Assembly (NCBI GenBank): GCA_046729855.1 | Contig: JBKPHM010000012.1 | Coordinates: forward strand, 1-64,000 | DNA from: DATHSY01 sp046729855 | GTDB lineage: Bacteria > Actinomycetota > UBA4738 > HRBIN12 | DNA length: 64,000 bases | Direction: 5' to 3' | Part shown: in pieces, positions 7,333-14,677 of the stretch | Position numbering within the stretch: position 1 is the stretch's first letter | Layout of the letters: every line of letters starts with the position of its first letter | The notes under the pieces: generated by a model | Told to the model about the DNA's origin: nothing | Databases searched by the model: none | Seen by the model: only the letters and a program-made list of their open reading frames with translations | Translations under genes and position numbers: made by a program

Positions 7333-9972
7333 GTGCGCGAGAGGGGCTTCTTGGTTCGTACCGCTGATGACGTCCGCCGTCTCAGGCCGGACCGGGTCCC
7401 GCCCCACAACCTGGAGGCGGAGGAGTCGGTTCTCGGAGCGATGATGCTGTCCTCCGAGGCGATCGCGGACGTCGTCGAGGTGGTCAAGCCCGACGACTTC
7501 TACCGGTCGGCTAACGGCAAGGTCTTCGACGCGCTGCGCTCGTTGTACGCGCGCGGCGAGCCCGTCGACGCGATCACGTCGGTCGAGGAGCTCCGACGTC
7601 GCGGCGCGCTCGAAGAGATCGGCGGGCACCTGTACATCCACGAGCTGGTCGAGCAGGTGCCGACGCCGGCCGCGGCCGCCAACTACGCCAGGATCGTGGC
7701 CGACCACGCGCTGCTGCGCCGGCTGATCTCCGCGGCCGCGGACATCATCGACCTCGCGTACTCGGCCCCGGAGGACCCCAAGCAGGTCGCCGACGACGCC
7801 GAGCAGCTCGTCTACGACGTCGCGCGGCCCGACGAGAAGGAGCAGGTCGCCTCGCTGCGCGAGCTCGTCGACCAGGCGATGACCGACCTCGAGCGGATCC
7901 AGAACCGCGAGTCGGCGTTCGCCGGTCTGCCCACGGGGTTCCGCGACGTCGACGCGCTGCTGTCGGGGTTGCAGCCCGGCAACCTGATCGTTGTCGCCGC
8001 GCGCCCCGGGATCGGCAAGTCGTCCTTCGTCACGAACCTCGCGCGGAACGTCGCCGTGGAGGCCCGTGGGCCGGTGGCGATGTTTTCGCTCGAGATGTCG
8101 CGGTGGGAGATCGGCATGCGGCTGCTGTGCGCCGAGGCTCGCGTGCCATGGGACAGCATCCGGAACAAACGTGTGGGCGCCGACGACTGGTCGCGCATCG
8201 TGCAAGCCGCCGAGATCCTCCACGACGCACCGCTCTCGATAGTCGACTCCGGGAACGTGACGATCGTCGACATCCGCGCGAAGGCACGCCGGCTCTCGGC
8301 GCGCAAGCAGGGCCTCGGCATGATCGTCGTCGACTATCTCCAGCTGATGTCGCACCATCGTCGCGTGGACAACCGCCAGCAGGAGATCGCCGAGATCAGC
8401 CGGAGCCTCAAGCTCCTCGCCAAAGAGCTGGACATCCCAGTCATCGCCGTCTCACAGCTGAACCGCGACCCCGAGCGCCGGCAGGACAAGCGCCCGCAGC
8501 TCTCCGACCTCCGCGAGTGCGTTCCTGGTGACACGTTGGTACAGCTCGCAGACGGGCGCCGAAAGCCGATCCGCGATCTCGTCGGCACCGAGCCGGATGT
8601 ACTCGCCGTGGGGACGAACGGGCGGGTCGTCGAAGCGCGGAGCTGCAAGGTGTGGCCGGTCGGCGAACGAGAGGTCTTCGAGGTCCACCTGGCGAGCGGT
8701 CGCACGATCCGCGCCACGGCGGACCATCGGCTCCTTGGCGCCTCGGGATGGAAGCGCGTCCGAGACATCCGTCAAGGGGACCGGCTGGGGGTCGCCAGCC
8801 GGGTTCCCGAGCCCGCGCGGCCGGTCCGCTGGCACGCCGACCGCGTCGCGTTGCTGGGGCACCTCATCGGAGACGGCAGCTACCTTCGAGCGCGATCGCT
8901 GCGGTACGCGACGGCCTCCGAGGACAACAGCCGCCTCGTCGCTCGTGCCGCCACCGGACAGTTCGGCTCGCGGGTGAAGCGGATCCGTGGACGCGGTTCG
9001 TGGCACCAGCTCTTCATCGGCGGGAACGGAACGCGTTGGCGGCCGACTGGCGTGAGCGCCTGGCTAAGGCAACTCGGCATCTACGGGCAGGGCTCGAGGG
9101 ACAAGCGGGTCCCCGAGGAGGCGTTCCGGCTCGCGAAGGATCAGGTCGCGATCTTGCTTCGTCATCTGTGGGCGACCGATGGCTCGATCCTGGTTGGGAG
9201 GAACGTTAGACGCGGAGGTCGCGTCGTCTACCTGGCGACCAGCAGCGAGGGCCTGGCGTTCGATGTTGCATCCTTGCTGCTTCGCTTCGGCATCGTGGCG
9301 CGTATCAGGCGGGTGGAGCAGCGCCGTGACGACCCCTCGTGGCACGTGCACGTCTCGGGTGCAACCGATCAGCGGTGGTTCCTTCGGCGTGTCGGAGCGT
9401 TCGGTCCTCGCGTCGAACCAGCGCGGCTGCTAGCCGTGGCGCTCGACGGAGTAGTTCCGAACACTAACGTCGACACGCTCCCGCGTGAGGTGTTCGAGAC
9501 CGCGCGGCGCGTCATGAGGTCCAAGAGCATCACCACACGGTCGATGGCCGAGATGCGCGGGACGTCTTATGGAGGGACGTCGCACTTCGCCCTCTTGCCT
9601 TCGCGCTCGCACGTCGCCGAGTACGGCCACCTCCTCGGTGACGCCGAACTCATAGCGGCGACGGACAGCGACGTGTTCTGGGATCGTGTGCGTCACGTTG
9701 AACGGGTGAGCACAGACACTGTCTATGATATGACGGTGCCCGGGCCCGCTAGCTGGGTTGCCGGCTCCGGGGGAGTCATATCTCATAATAGCGGTGCGAT
9801 TGAACAGGACGCGGATGTCGTGATGTTCATCCACCGCGACGATTCCGATCCGGCCAAGAAGGGCCTGGCCGATCTGATCGTCGCCAAGCACCGCAACGGT
9901 CCGACCGACAGCCTGCCGCTGACGTTCCTGCCGCACCTGACGCAGTTCAAGGACTTCCACCCGGCGTCGTAA
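7333..9972 (+). CDS. dnaB: Replicative DNA helicase DnaB, interrupted by an intein
   Basis: 879 residues, of which 424 are an intein; the spliced helicase would be 455 residues, normal for DnaB. N-terminal domain: RVPPHNLEAEESVLGAMM. Walker A is ARPGIGKSS (residues about 223-231); Walker B and later motifs read MIVVDYLQLM and VIAVSQLNRDPERR. The N-extein ends SDLRE and the C-extein resumes SGAIEQDADVVMFIHRD, a highly conserved helicase motif. The GTG at 7333 has no clear ribosome binding site; the TTG at 7351, after a GAGAGGGG stretch, is an alternative that would remove six residues. The enzyme unwinds DNA at the replication fork as a hexamer and would need splicing to work. Confidence 0.96.
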   Translation: MRERGFLVRTADDVRRLRPDRVPPHNLEAEESVLGAMMLSSEAIADVVEVVKPDDFYRSANGKVFDALRSLYARGEPVDAITSVEELRRRGALEEIGGHLYIHELVEQVPTPAAAANYARIVADHALLRRLISAAADIIDLAYSAPEDPKQVADDAEQLVYDVARPDEKEQVASLRELVDQAMTDLERIQNRESAFAGLPTGFRDVDALLSGLQPGNLIVVAARPGIGKSSFVTNLARNVAVEARGPVAMFSLEMSRWEIGMRLLCAEARVPWDSIRNKRVGADDWSRIVQAAEILHDAPLSIVDSGNVTIVDIRAKARRLSARKQGLGMIVVDYLQLMSHHRRVDNRQQEIAEISRSLKLLAKELDIPVIAVSQLNRDPERRQDKRPQLSDLRECVPGDTLVQLADGRRKPIRDLVGTEPDVLAVGTNGRVVEARSCKVWPVGEREVFEVHLASGRTIRATADHRLLGASGWKRVRDIRQGDRLGVASRVPEPARPVRWHADRVALLGHLIGDGSYLRARSLRYATASEDNSRLVARAATGQFGSRVKRIRGRGSWHQLFIGGNGTRWRPTGVSAWLRQLGIYGQGSRDKRVPEEAFRLAKDQVAILLRHLWATDGSILVGRNVRRGGRVVYLATSSEGLAFDVASLLLRFGIVARIRRVEQRRDDPSWHVHVSGATDQRWFLRRVGAFGPRVEPARLLAVALDGVVPNTNVDTLPREVFETARRVMRSKSITTRSMAEMRGTSYGGTSHFALLPSRSHVAEYGHLLGDAELIAATDSDVFWDRVRHVERVSTDTVYDMTVPGPASWVAGSGGVISHNSGAIEQDADVVMFIHRDDSDPAKKGLADLIVAKHRNGPTDSLPLTFLPHLTQFKDFHPAS
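8518..9789 (+). mobile_element. Intein with LAGLIDADG homing endonuclease in DnaB
   Basis: 424 residues from Cys-1 (CVPGDTLVQLADGR, splicing block A) to the terminal His-Asn (VISHN), followed by Ser as the +1 nucleophile. Block B is RATADHRLLGASGW with His-70. Two dodecapeptide endonuclease motifs are present, LLGHLIGDGS (Asp-119) and LLRHLWATDGS (Asp-221), so both catalytic acids are kept and the homing enzyme looks intact. It sits between Glu and Ser of LRE/SGAIEQDAD, just upstream of the position I recall for the Synechocystis DnaB intein. Splicing and endonuclease activity are inferred from intact motifs. Confidence 0.93.
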
Positions 9973-9983
9973 CCCCGCTCGGA

Positions 9984-9989
9984 TAGGCT
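9984..9989 (+). promoter_or_regulatory. -10 element of leaderless nth
   Basis: TAGGCT, then 9 nt, then the GTG start of nth at 9999. Confidence 0.5.
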
Positions 9990-9998
9990 GCGCGCGCC

Positions 9999-10670
9999 GT
10001 GGCGGACCGACGCAGGGTTCGAGCGATACATCGGCGCCTCGAGCGCCGGTTCGGGCCGCTGGCGCCGCCGCGGAGCAGCGATCCGCTCGAGGAGCTCGTC
10101 CTCACCGTGCTGTCGCAGCACACGAGTGACCTCAACGCGGCCCGCGCGTTCGCCGAGCTCCGCCGGCGGTTCCCCGACTGGGACGACGTCGTTCGCGCCG
10201 CGACGAGCGATGTGGCCGACGCGATCCGCTCGGGCGGGCTGGCGAACATCAAGGCGCCTCGGATCCAGGGCATCCTGCGCGAGATCTTCGAACGCGAAGG
10301 ACGGTACGACCTCTCGTTCCTCGCCGGGATGTCCGACGCCGACGCGCGCGCGTACCTGTCCTCCCTCAACGGCGTGGGGCCGAAGACGGGCGCGATCGTG
10401 CTGGCGTTCTCGCTCGGTCGGAACGCGCTCGCCGTGGACACGCATGTGCACCGTGTCACGCGGCGGCTCGGGCTGATCCCGCCCAACGCGAGCGCCGAGA
10501 AGGCGCACCGGATCCTGGAGGAGGTGGTGCCGCCGGAGCTGCGCGTACCGATGCACGTCGGGCTGATCCGTCTGGGTCGCGAGATCTGCAAGGCGCCGCG
10601 TCCGCGCTGCGAGATCTGTCCGCTGAACGATGTGTGCCCGACCGGTCGCGCGAACCTGGGGAAGGGGTGA
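9999..10670 (+). CDS. nth: Endonuclease III
   Basis: 223 residues, normal length. It is a DNA glycosylase/AP lyase that removes oxidised pyrimidines. The helix-hairpin-helix LNGVGPKTG carries the catalytic Lys, and VDTHVHRVTRRLG carries the catalytic Asp. The [4Fe-4S] cluster ligands are present with canonical spacing, C-x6-C-x2-C-x5-C (CKAPRPRCEICPLNDVC). The GTG start follows a TAGGCT box by 9 nt and has no ribosome binding site. Follows dnaB on the same strand with 26 nt between them. Confidence 0.95.
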   Translation: MADRRRVRAIHRRLERRFGPLAPPRSSDPLEELVLTVLSQHTSDLNAARAFAELRRRFPDWDDVVRAATSDVADAIRSGGLANIKAPRIQGILREIFEREGRYDLSFLAGMSDADARAYLSSLNGVGPKTGAIVLAFSLGRNALAVDTHVHRVTRRLGLIPPNASAEKAHRILEEVVPPELRVPMHVGLIRLGREICKAPRPRCEICPLNDVCPTGRANLGKG

Positions 10671-10690
10671 CCCCTGGTCGAGGCATCCGC

Positions 10691-10696
10691 TATCCT
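10691..10696 (+). promoter_or_regulatory. -10 element before an 18-codon ORF
   Basis: TATCCT, then 7 nt, then the ATG at 10704; same arrangement as the other leaderless starts in the window. Confidence 0.45.
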
Positions 10697-10703
10697 CGCC
10701 CGC

Positions 10704-10760
10704 ATGGCTCTTCGCGACGAAGCGCGCTGGCGCCTGGGGGTCCTTCGGCAGACCGGCTAG
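10704..10760 (+). CDS. Possible 18-residue leader peptide upstream of the DRG-type GTPase
   Basis: Reads MALRDEARWRLGVLRQTG and stops at TAG (10758-10760). Support is positional: it starts 7 nt after a TATCCT box, and a perfect 12-bp hairpin begins two bases after its stop. It is too short to judge by composition. Five of 18 residues are Arg or Lys-like basic, with no run of a single amino acid that would suggest classical amino-acid attenuation. It may instead simply mark a transcription start for the GTPase mRNA. Confidence 0.35.
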   Translation: MALRDEARWRLGVLRQTG

Positions 10761-10761
10761 G

Positions 10762-10799
10762 CCGCCGCTTCCCATACCGAGCGTCGAGGGAAGCGGCGG
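10762..10799 (+). promoter_or_regulatory. Hairpin between leader ORF and GTPase gene, possible attenuator
   Basis: A perfect 12-bp stem, CCGCCGCTTCCC (10762-10773) with GGGAAGCGGCGG (10788-10799), and a 14-nt loop. No T-run follows. It lies 70 nt upstream of the GTPase start. Confidence 0.45.
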
Positions 10800-10837
10800 G
10801 AGCAAGACGCGCTCGTCGCCGCTCGGCGTTCGACCGT

Positions 10838-10860
10838 CCTCCCGCACCATCGCCAGGAGG
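10838..10860 (+). promoter_or_regulatory. Ribosome binding site of the GTPase, possibly sequestered
   Basis: AGGAGG at 10855-10860 lies 8 nt before the GTG at 10869. CCTCC at 10838-10842 can pair with GGAGG at 10856-10860 across a 13-nt loop, which could hide the ribosome binding site. A 5-bp helix is weak evidence on its own. Confidence 0.3.
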
Positions 10861-10868
10861 TTCGAGTC

Positions 10869-11801
10869 GTGCCGATGCCACACCGCGTCCAGATGCAAGT
10901 GATCAAGCGCCGCCTCGTCGGCAAGGACGGGAGCGCGCGCATCAAAGAACTCCGCGCGATCCTCGGGGACCTGCCCGACTACAAGAACGGTCCGTACGCC
11001 GACATCCGCAAGTGGGTGCTCGGCGAGATCGACCAGACGCGAGGCCGGTCGAAGGTGATCCACCGGGACTCGATCTCGATCCGACGCGAGGGCGTCGCGC
11101 AGGTCGCGCTCGTCGGACCTCCCAACGTCGGCAAGTCCTCGCTGCTTCAGGCGCTCTCGAAGATGCAGATCAAGACGGGCGACTATGCGTTCACGACGCT
11201 CCGCCCGGTCGCCGCCGTGACGATGATCGGAGGGCTGCCCGTCCAGGTCGTAGAGATCCCGGGGCTGATCGCTGGCGCCAGTGAGGACCGTGGCGGCGGC
11301 CGCGCGCTGCTCGGTGTCCTTCGCGGTGCGGACGGGATCGTCTACTGCCACGACGCGACGACGCCGGTGGAGCCGCTCCTCGAGGTACGGGCCGAGGTGG
11401 ATGCCGCGGGCATCACGCTGCCCGCGATTCTCGCCGCAACGAAGGCGGACGAAGCACACCCGACGCATCTCGCGCGCCTGGCCGCTGCGATGACGGGGTT
11501 CGAGCTGATCGCCGTCTCGGTGCTCGACGACGGCAGCCTCGATCGGTTCCGTGACGCGGTCTGGCGATTGACCGGACTGGTACGCGTCTTCACGCGACGG
11601 CCCGGCTCTGCCGACGCCGACCCGATGGCGCTCGCACCCGGTTCGACGATCGCCGACGTCGCCGGACAGCTGCACGCCGATCTACGCGCGCGCTGCCGCG
11701 GCGCCCACGTCTGGGGTCCGTCCGCGCGGTTCCCGGGTCAGCTCGTCGGCCGGGACCACGTGGTCGCCGCGGATGACGTCATAGAGGTGATCACCCGATG
11801 A
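10869..11801 (+). CDS. DRG/Obg-type GTPase with C-terminal TGS domain
   Basis: 310 residues. An N-terminal basic helical segment precedes the G domain with P-loop GPPNVGKSS, the switch region FTTLRPVAAVTMIGG, G3 VEIPGLIAGASEDRGGGRAL and G4 ATKADE. The C-terminus (from ADPMALAPGS, ending VVAADDVIEVI) is a TGS domain ending in the DRG pattern HVWGPSARFPGQLVGRDHVV. This is the architecture of DRG proteins, ribosome-associated GTPases of archaea and eukaryotes that are uncommon in bacteria. It has no N-terminal Obg glycine-rich domain, so it is not the essential ObgE. The GTG start is chosen for its 8-nt spacing from AGGAGG. Confidence 0.85.
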   Translation: MPMPHRVQMQVIKRRLVGKDGSARIKELRAILGDLPDYKNGPYADIRKWVLGEIDQTRGRSKVIHRDSISIRREGVAQVALVGPPNVGKSSLLQALSKMQIKTGDYAFTTLRPVAAVTMIGGLPVQVVEIPGLIAGASEDRGGGRALLGVLRGADGIVYCHDATTPVEPLLEVRAEVDAAGITLPAILAATKADEAHPTHLARLAAAMTGFELIAVSVLDDGSLDRFRDAVWRLTGLVRVFTRRPGSADADPMALAPGSTIADVAGQLHADLRARCRGAHVWGPSARFPGQLVGRDHVVAADDVIEVITR

Positions 11802-12851
11802 CTACGCGACGCCCGGCGTCACGAACTCGACGCACCGTTGTCCGGGATCGACGCGGGTCGGTATCCCGATCGGGATCGTCCACATCGGATCGGTGTGTCC
11901 GAAGTCCATGCGCGTCACCACGGGCACGTGCACAAGTCCTTCCTCGTTCCGCACCACCGACACGACCGCTTCGTCGTACGCGCCGTGGTGGTCGACGGGG
12001 AGGTGCGCTCCGCCCGGTCGCCCGACGAGCACGGCCGCGAGCCGATGGAGCTCGCCGGAGGCGGCCAGGGATCGCATGAACCTCATGAGGACCGCGGGCG
12101 GCGGCTGCTCCTCGGAGGTCTCGATGGCGAGCACGGCACCGTCGAGGTCGGGCCACCACGGGGTTCCGCGGAGCCAGTCGAGGACCTCGAGGCACGCGGC
12201 GACGATCGGGCCTTCCGCGGCCTGGTCGCCGAACCATCTCCAGCCCTCGGAGGGCCGCAGCGATCGCACACGATCCTGGTTCGCGGCGTCGTCCCAGTCC
12301 AGCAACTCGACGGTCCAGCCGTCGACGTTGTCGGGCCAGCGCAGACGCTCCTCCGGCTCGAAGAGAAGGCGACGGACGCCCTCGAACGTGTACCGGTGGA
12401 TGCCGCCGTTCTCGGCGAACCCGGCCATGATGGCCGGTCCGTAGAACGACACCAGCCCTGCCCGCAGGCACGCCATCTGGGTGATCGTCGAGTCTGAGTA
12501 CCCCAGGAAGACCTTCGGATGGGAGCGCATGAGGTCAGCCTCAACCAGGGGAAGGAGCCGGATCGAGTCGTCGCCGCCGATCGTCGAGACGATCGCAGCA
12601 ACGTCGGGGTCCTCGAACGCCCACATGAGGTCGTCTGCCCTCGCGCGTGGGTTCTTCGCGAGCCATGCGGGGTCGCTGAGGGCGTGCGGCGCCGCGCGCA
12701 CTGTGACCCCGAACGCATCCTCGAGCTGTCGGACCCCCGCCCGATAGCGGTACGGGTGTGCGCCGGGCCCTCCCCATGACAGCGAGACGGCGGCGATCAC
12801 ATCACCTCGACCGATCCGAGGTGGTCGGGTCAGGGATGCCGTGTCGATCAC
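11802..12851 (-). CDS. S66-family peptidase (LD-carboxypeptidase/MccF type)
   Basis: 349 residues. Peptidase family S66 includes muropeptide LD-carboxypeptidases and the microcin C immunity protein MccF. The nucleophile Ser lies in FLGYSDST, the Glu in AIETSEE, and the His in FGHTDPMW; together they match the S66 Ser-Glu-His triad. The N-terminus GDVIAAVSLSWGG is also typical. No signal peptide, so a cytoplasmic enzyme. The GTG at 12851 lies 6 nt after TAGCGT, favouring it over the TTG at 12857. Convergent with the GTPase gene, whose stop is adjacent. Recycling of peptidoglycan peptides or resistance to a peptidyl-nucleotide are both possible. Confidence 0.85.
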   Translation of the reverse strand: MIDTASLTRPPRIGRGDVIAAVSLSWGGPGAHPYRYRAGVRQLEDAFGVTVRAAPHALSDPAWLAKNPRARADDLMWAFEDPDVAAIVSTIGGDDSIRLLPLVEADLMRSHPKVFLGYSDSTITQMACLRAGLVSFYGPAIMAGFAENGGIHRYTFEGVRRLLFEPEERLRWPDNVDGWTVELLDWDDAANQDRVRSLRPSEGWRWFGDQAAEGPIVAACLEVLDWLRGTPWWPDLDGAVLAIETSEEQPPPAVLMRFMRSLAASGELHRLAAVLVGRPGGAHLPVDHHGAYDEAVVSVVRNEEGLVHVPVVTRMDFGHTDPMWTIPIGIPTRVDPGQRCVEFVTPGVA

Positions 12852-12857
12852 GGCCAA

Positions 12858-12863
12858 ACGCTA
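12858..12863 (-). promoter_or_regulatory. -10 element of the leaderless S66 peptidase gene
   Basis: TAGCGT, then 6 nt, then the GTG at 12851. Confidence 0.45.
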
Positions 12864-12882
12864 GCCCGGGAGACTACGCAAT

Positions 12883-12956
12883 TGGAGCGGGTGAGGGGAA
12901 TCGAACCCCCGTTTCAAGCTTGGGAAGCTTGCGTTCTACCATTGAACCACACCCGC
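12883..12956 (-). tRNA. tRNA-Gly (anticodon CCC), CCA encoded
   Basis: Folds as a full cloverleaf: acceptor GCGGGTG/CACCCGC, anticodon stem CAAGC/GCTTG with loop TTCCCAA, and T arm with TTCGATT. Discriminator T and the CCA end are encoded (12883-12886). It is the only tRNA of the five here with an encoded CCA. Confidence 0.95.
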
Positions 12957-13022
12957 ATCGCGGCCCGGCGACCCCGGGCGCCGTGACAGTGTAGCGGCCC
13001 CGTTCGGCCCCGTGCGACCTGC

Positions 13023-13028
13023 TAGCCT
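13023..13028 (+). promoter_or_regulatory. -10 element of leaderless trpD
   Basis: TAGCCT, then 9 nt, then the ATG at 13038. Confidence 0.5.
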
Positions 13029-13037
13029 GCGGACCCC

Positions 13038-14063
13038 ATGCTGGACCCGAACGTCTGGCCGGCCCTGCTCTCGCATCTGATCGCCGGTGGTTCGCTGTCG
13101 GTCGAGGAAGCCGAGCAGGCGATGCTCGCGATCATGCGCGAGGACGTCACACCCGCGCAGGTCGCCGGCTTCCTCACCGCGCTCCGAACGAAGGGCGAGA
13201 CCGTCGATGAGCTCGAGGGCTTCGCTACGGCGGCGCTCGCCATGGCGCACCCGGTCGAATCGTCGCATCCGGTGGTCGACACGTGCGGCACCGGCGGCGA
13301 TCGGTCGGGGACGTTCAACATCTCGACGCTCGCGGCGATCGTCGTCGCGGGCTGCGGCGTCCGCGTCGCGAAGCACGGCAACCGGGCGGCGTCCTCGAGA
13401 TGCGGCTCTGCGGACGTGCTCGAGGCGCTCGGCGTCCGGATCGATCTGGGGGCCGACGGCGTGGCGCGTTGCCTGGACGAGGCCGGGATCGCGTTCATGT
13501 TCGCGCCCGTGTTCCATCCGGCGGCCGCGTACGCCGCGGGCATCCGGCGCGAGCTTCGGGTCCCAACGGCGTTCAACTTCCTCGGTCCGCTGACGAACCC
13601 GGCGCGGCCGGCGTCCCAGGTCGTCGGCGTGTCGGACGCGCGCATGCTGCCGCTCGTCGCCGAGGTGCTCGCGCGCAGGGGCGTTCGCGCCATGGTGTTC
13701 CGCGGTGAGGACGGGCTCGACGAGCTCACGACCACAGGCCTGTCGACCGTGCACGAGACGCGAGACGGCGAGGTTCGCGAGCGGACGCTCGACCCGTCCG
13801 ACCTTGGCCTCCACCGGGCGACCGAGGACGAGCTGAGGGGCGGCGACTCGGAGGAGAACGCCGACATCGCCCTGCGCGTCCTGGGGGGCGAACCGGGACC
13901 GCACCGCGAGGTCGTCCTGCTCAACGCGGCCGCCGCCCTCGACGTCGCCGGCCGGGTCGGGTCGATCGAGGACGGCGTCCGCCTCGCGGCCTCGTCGATC
14001 GATGACGGGGCCGCCCGCGCGGCGCTCGATCGGTGGATCGAGGTCTCGCGATCGCTCCGCTGA
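13038..14063 (+). CDS. trpD: Anthranilate phosphoribosyltransferase
   Basis: 341 residues, normal length. Second step of tryptophan synthesis: anthranilate plus PRPP gives phosphoribosylanthranilate. The PRPP-binding signature VDTCGTGGDRSGTFNIST, KHGNRAASSRCGSADVLEALG and FNFLGPLTNPARP are all present. It stands apart from other trp genes and has its own start-proximal promoter. Confidence 0.96.
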   Translation: MLDPNVWPALLSHLIAGGSLSVEEAEQAMLAIMREDVTPAQVAGFLTALRTKGETVDELEGFATAALAMAHPVESSHPVVDTCGTGGDRSGTFNISTLAAIVVAGCGVRVAKHGNRAASSRCGSADVLEALGVRIDLGADGVARCLDEAGIAFMFAPVFHPAAAYAAGIRRELRVPTAFNFLGPLTNPARPASQVVGVSDARMLPLVAEVLARRGVRAMVFRGEDGLDELTTTGLSTVHETRDGEVRERTLDPSDLGLHRATEDELRGGDSEENADIALRVLGGEPGPHREVVLLNAAAALDVAGRVGSIEDGVRLAASSIDDGAARAALDRWIEVSRSLR

Positions 14064-14092
14064 GCGCGCGAACGGCGTCGGTCCCGAGCCGC

Positions 14093-14098
14093 TAGCAT
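14093..14098 (+). promoter_or_regulatory. -10 element of leaderless dcd
   Basis: TAGCAT, then 9 nt, then the GTG at 14108. Confidence 0.5.
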
Positions 14099-14107
14099 CC
14101 TGGCGCC

Positions 14108-14677
14108 GTGATCCTGTCCGATCGCTCGATCCGCGAGGAGATCGACGCTCGACGCATCGTTATCGATCCGTTCGACCCGGCGTGCGTGCAGCCCTCGTCG
14201 GTCGACCTCCACGTCGACTCGCAGTTCCGCGTGTTCGCGAACTCGCGCTACCCGTACATCGACGTTAAGCGTGAGATGCCCGATCTCACCGAGCTCGTCG
14301 ACGTCCCCGACGGTGAGCCGTTCATCCTGCATCCGGGCGAGTTCGTGCTCGGTTCGACGCTCGAACGCGTTGCGATTCCCGACGACATGGTCGCGCGCCT
14401 CGAGGGCAAGTCCTCCCTCGGCCGTCTTGGCCTGCTGATCCACTCGACCGCGGGGTACGTCGACCCCGGCTGGGACGGGTTCCTCACGCTCGAGCTGTCG
14501 AACGTCGCGAACCTGCCGATCACGATCTACCCCGGCATGAAGATCGGGCAGATCTCGTTCTTCCGCCTGTCGACGGCGGCCGACGTCCCATACGGATCGG
14601 CGCGGACCAAGAGCAAGTACCAGGGGCAGCGCGGACCGACCGCGAGCCGGTTCTTCGAGGAGTTCCGGAAAGGCTAG
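14108..14677 (+). CDS. dcd: dCTP deaminase, probably the dUMP-forming bifunctional type
   Basis: 189 residues. Contains LEGKSSLGRLGLLIHSTAGY, then VDPGWDGFLTLELSNVANLP, then KIGQISFFRL and SKYQGQRGPTASR. The HSTAGY and LELSNVANLPI wording matches the Mycobacterium tuberculosis and Methanocaldococcus deaminase-dUTPase enzymes rather than the E. coli monofunctional form (HPTAHRI), so it probably converts dCTP directly to dUMP. This is inferred from motif similarity as I remember it. The 3' end overlaps the convergent HEAT-repeat gene by 4 nt. Confidence 0.92.
   Translation: MILSDRSIREEIDARRIVIDPFDPACVQPSSVDLHVDSQFRVFANSRYPYIDVKREMPDLTELVDVPDGEPFILHPGEFVLGSTLERVAIPDDMVARLEGKSSLGRLGLLIHSTAGYVDPGWDGFLTLELSNVANLPITIYPGMKIGQISFFRLSTAADVPYGSARTKSKYQGQRGPTASRFFEEFRKG

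Noticed and set aside
9783..11675. 630-codon open frame on the minus strand across dnaB end, nth and the GTPase
   Set aside because: Antisense to three genes with complete family motifs; its own sequence is Arg/Asp/His-rich and low in hydrophobic residues, as expected for an open frame in G+C-rich DNA.
12957..13037. tRNA-linked integration site next to tRNA-Gly
   Set aside because: No integrase, no direct repeat of the tRNA end and no change of gene style around any of the tRNAs.
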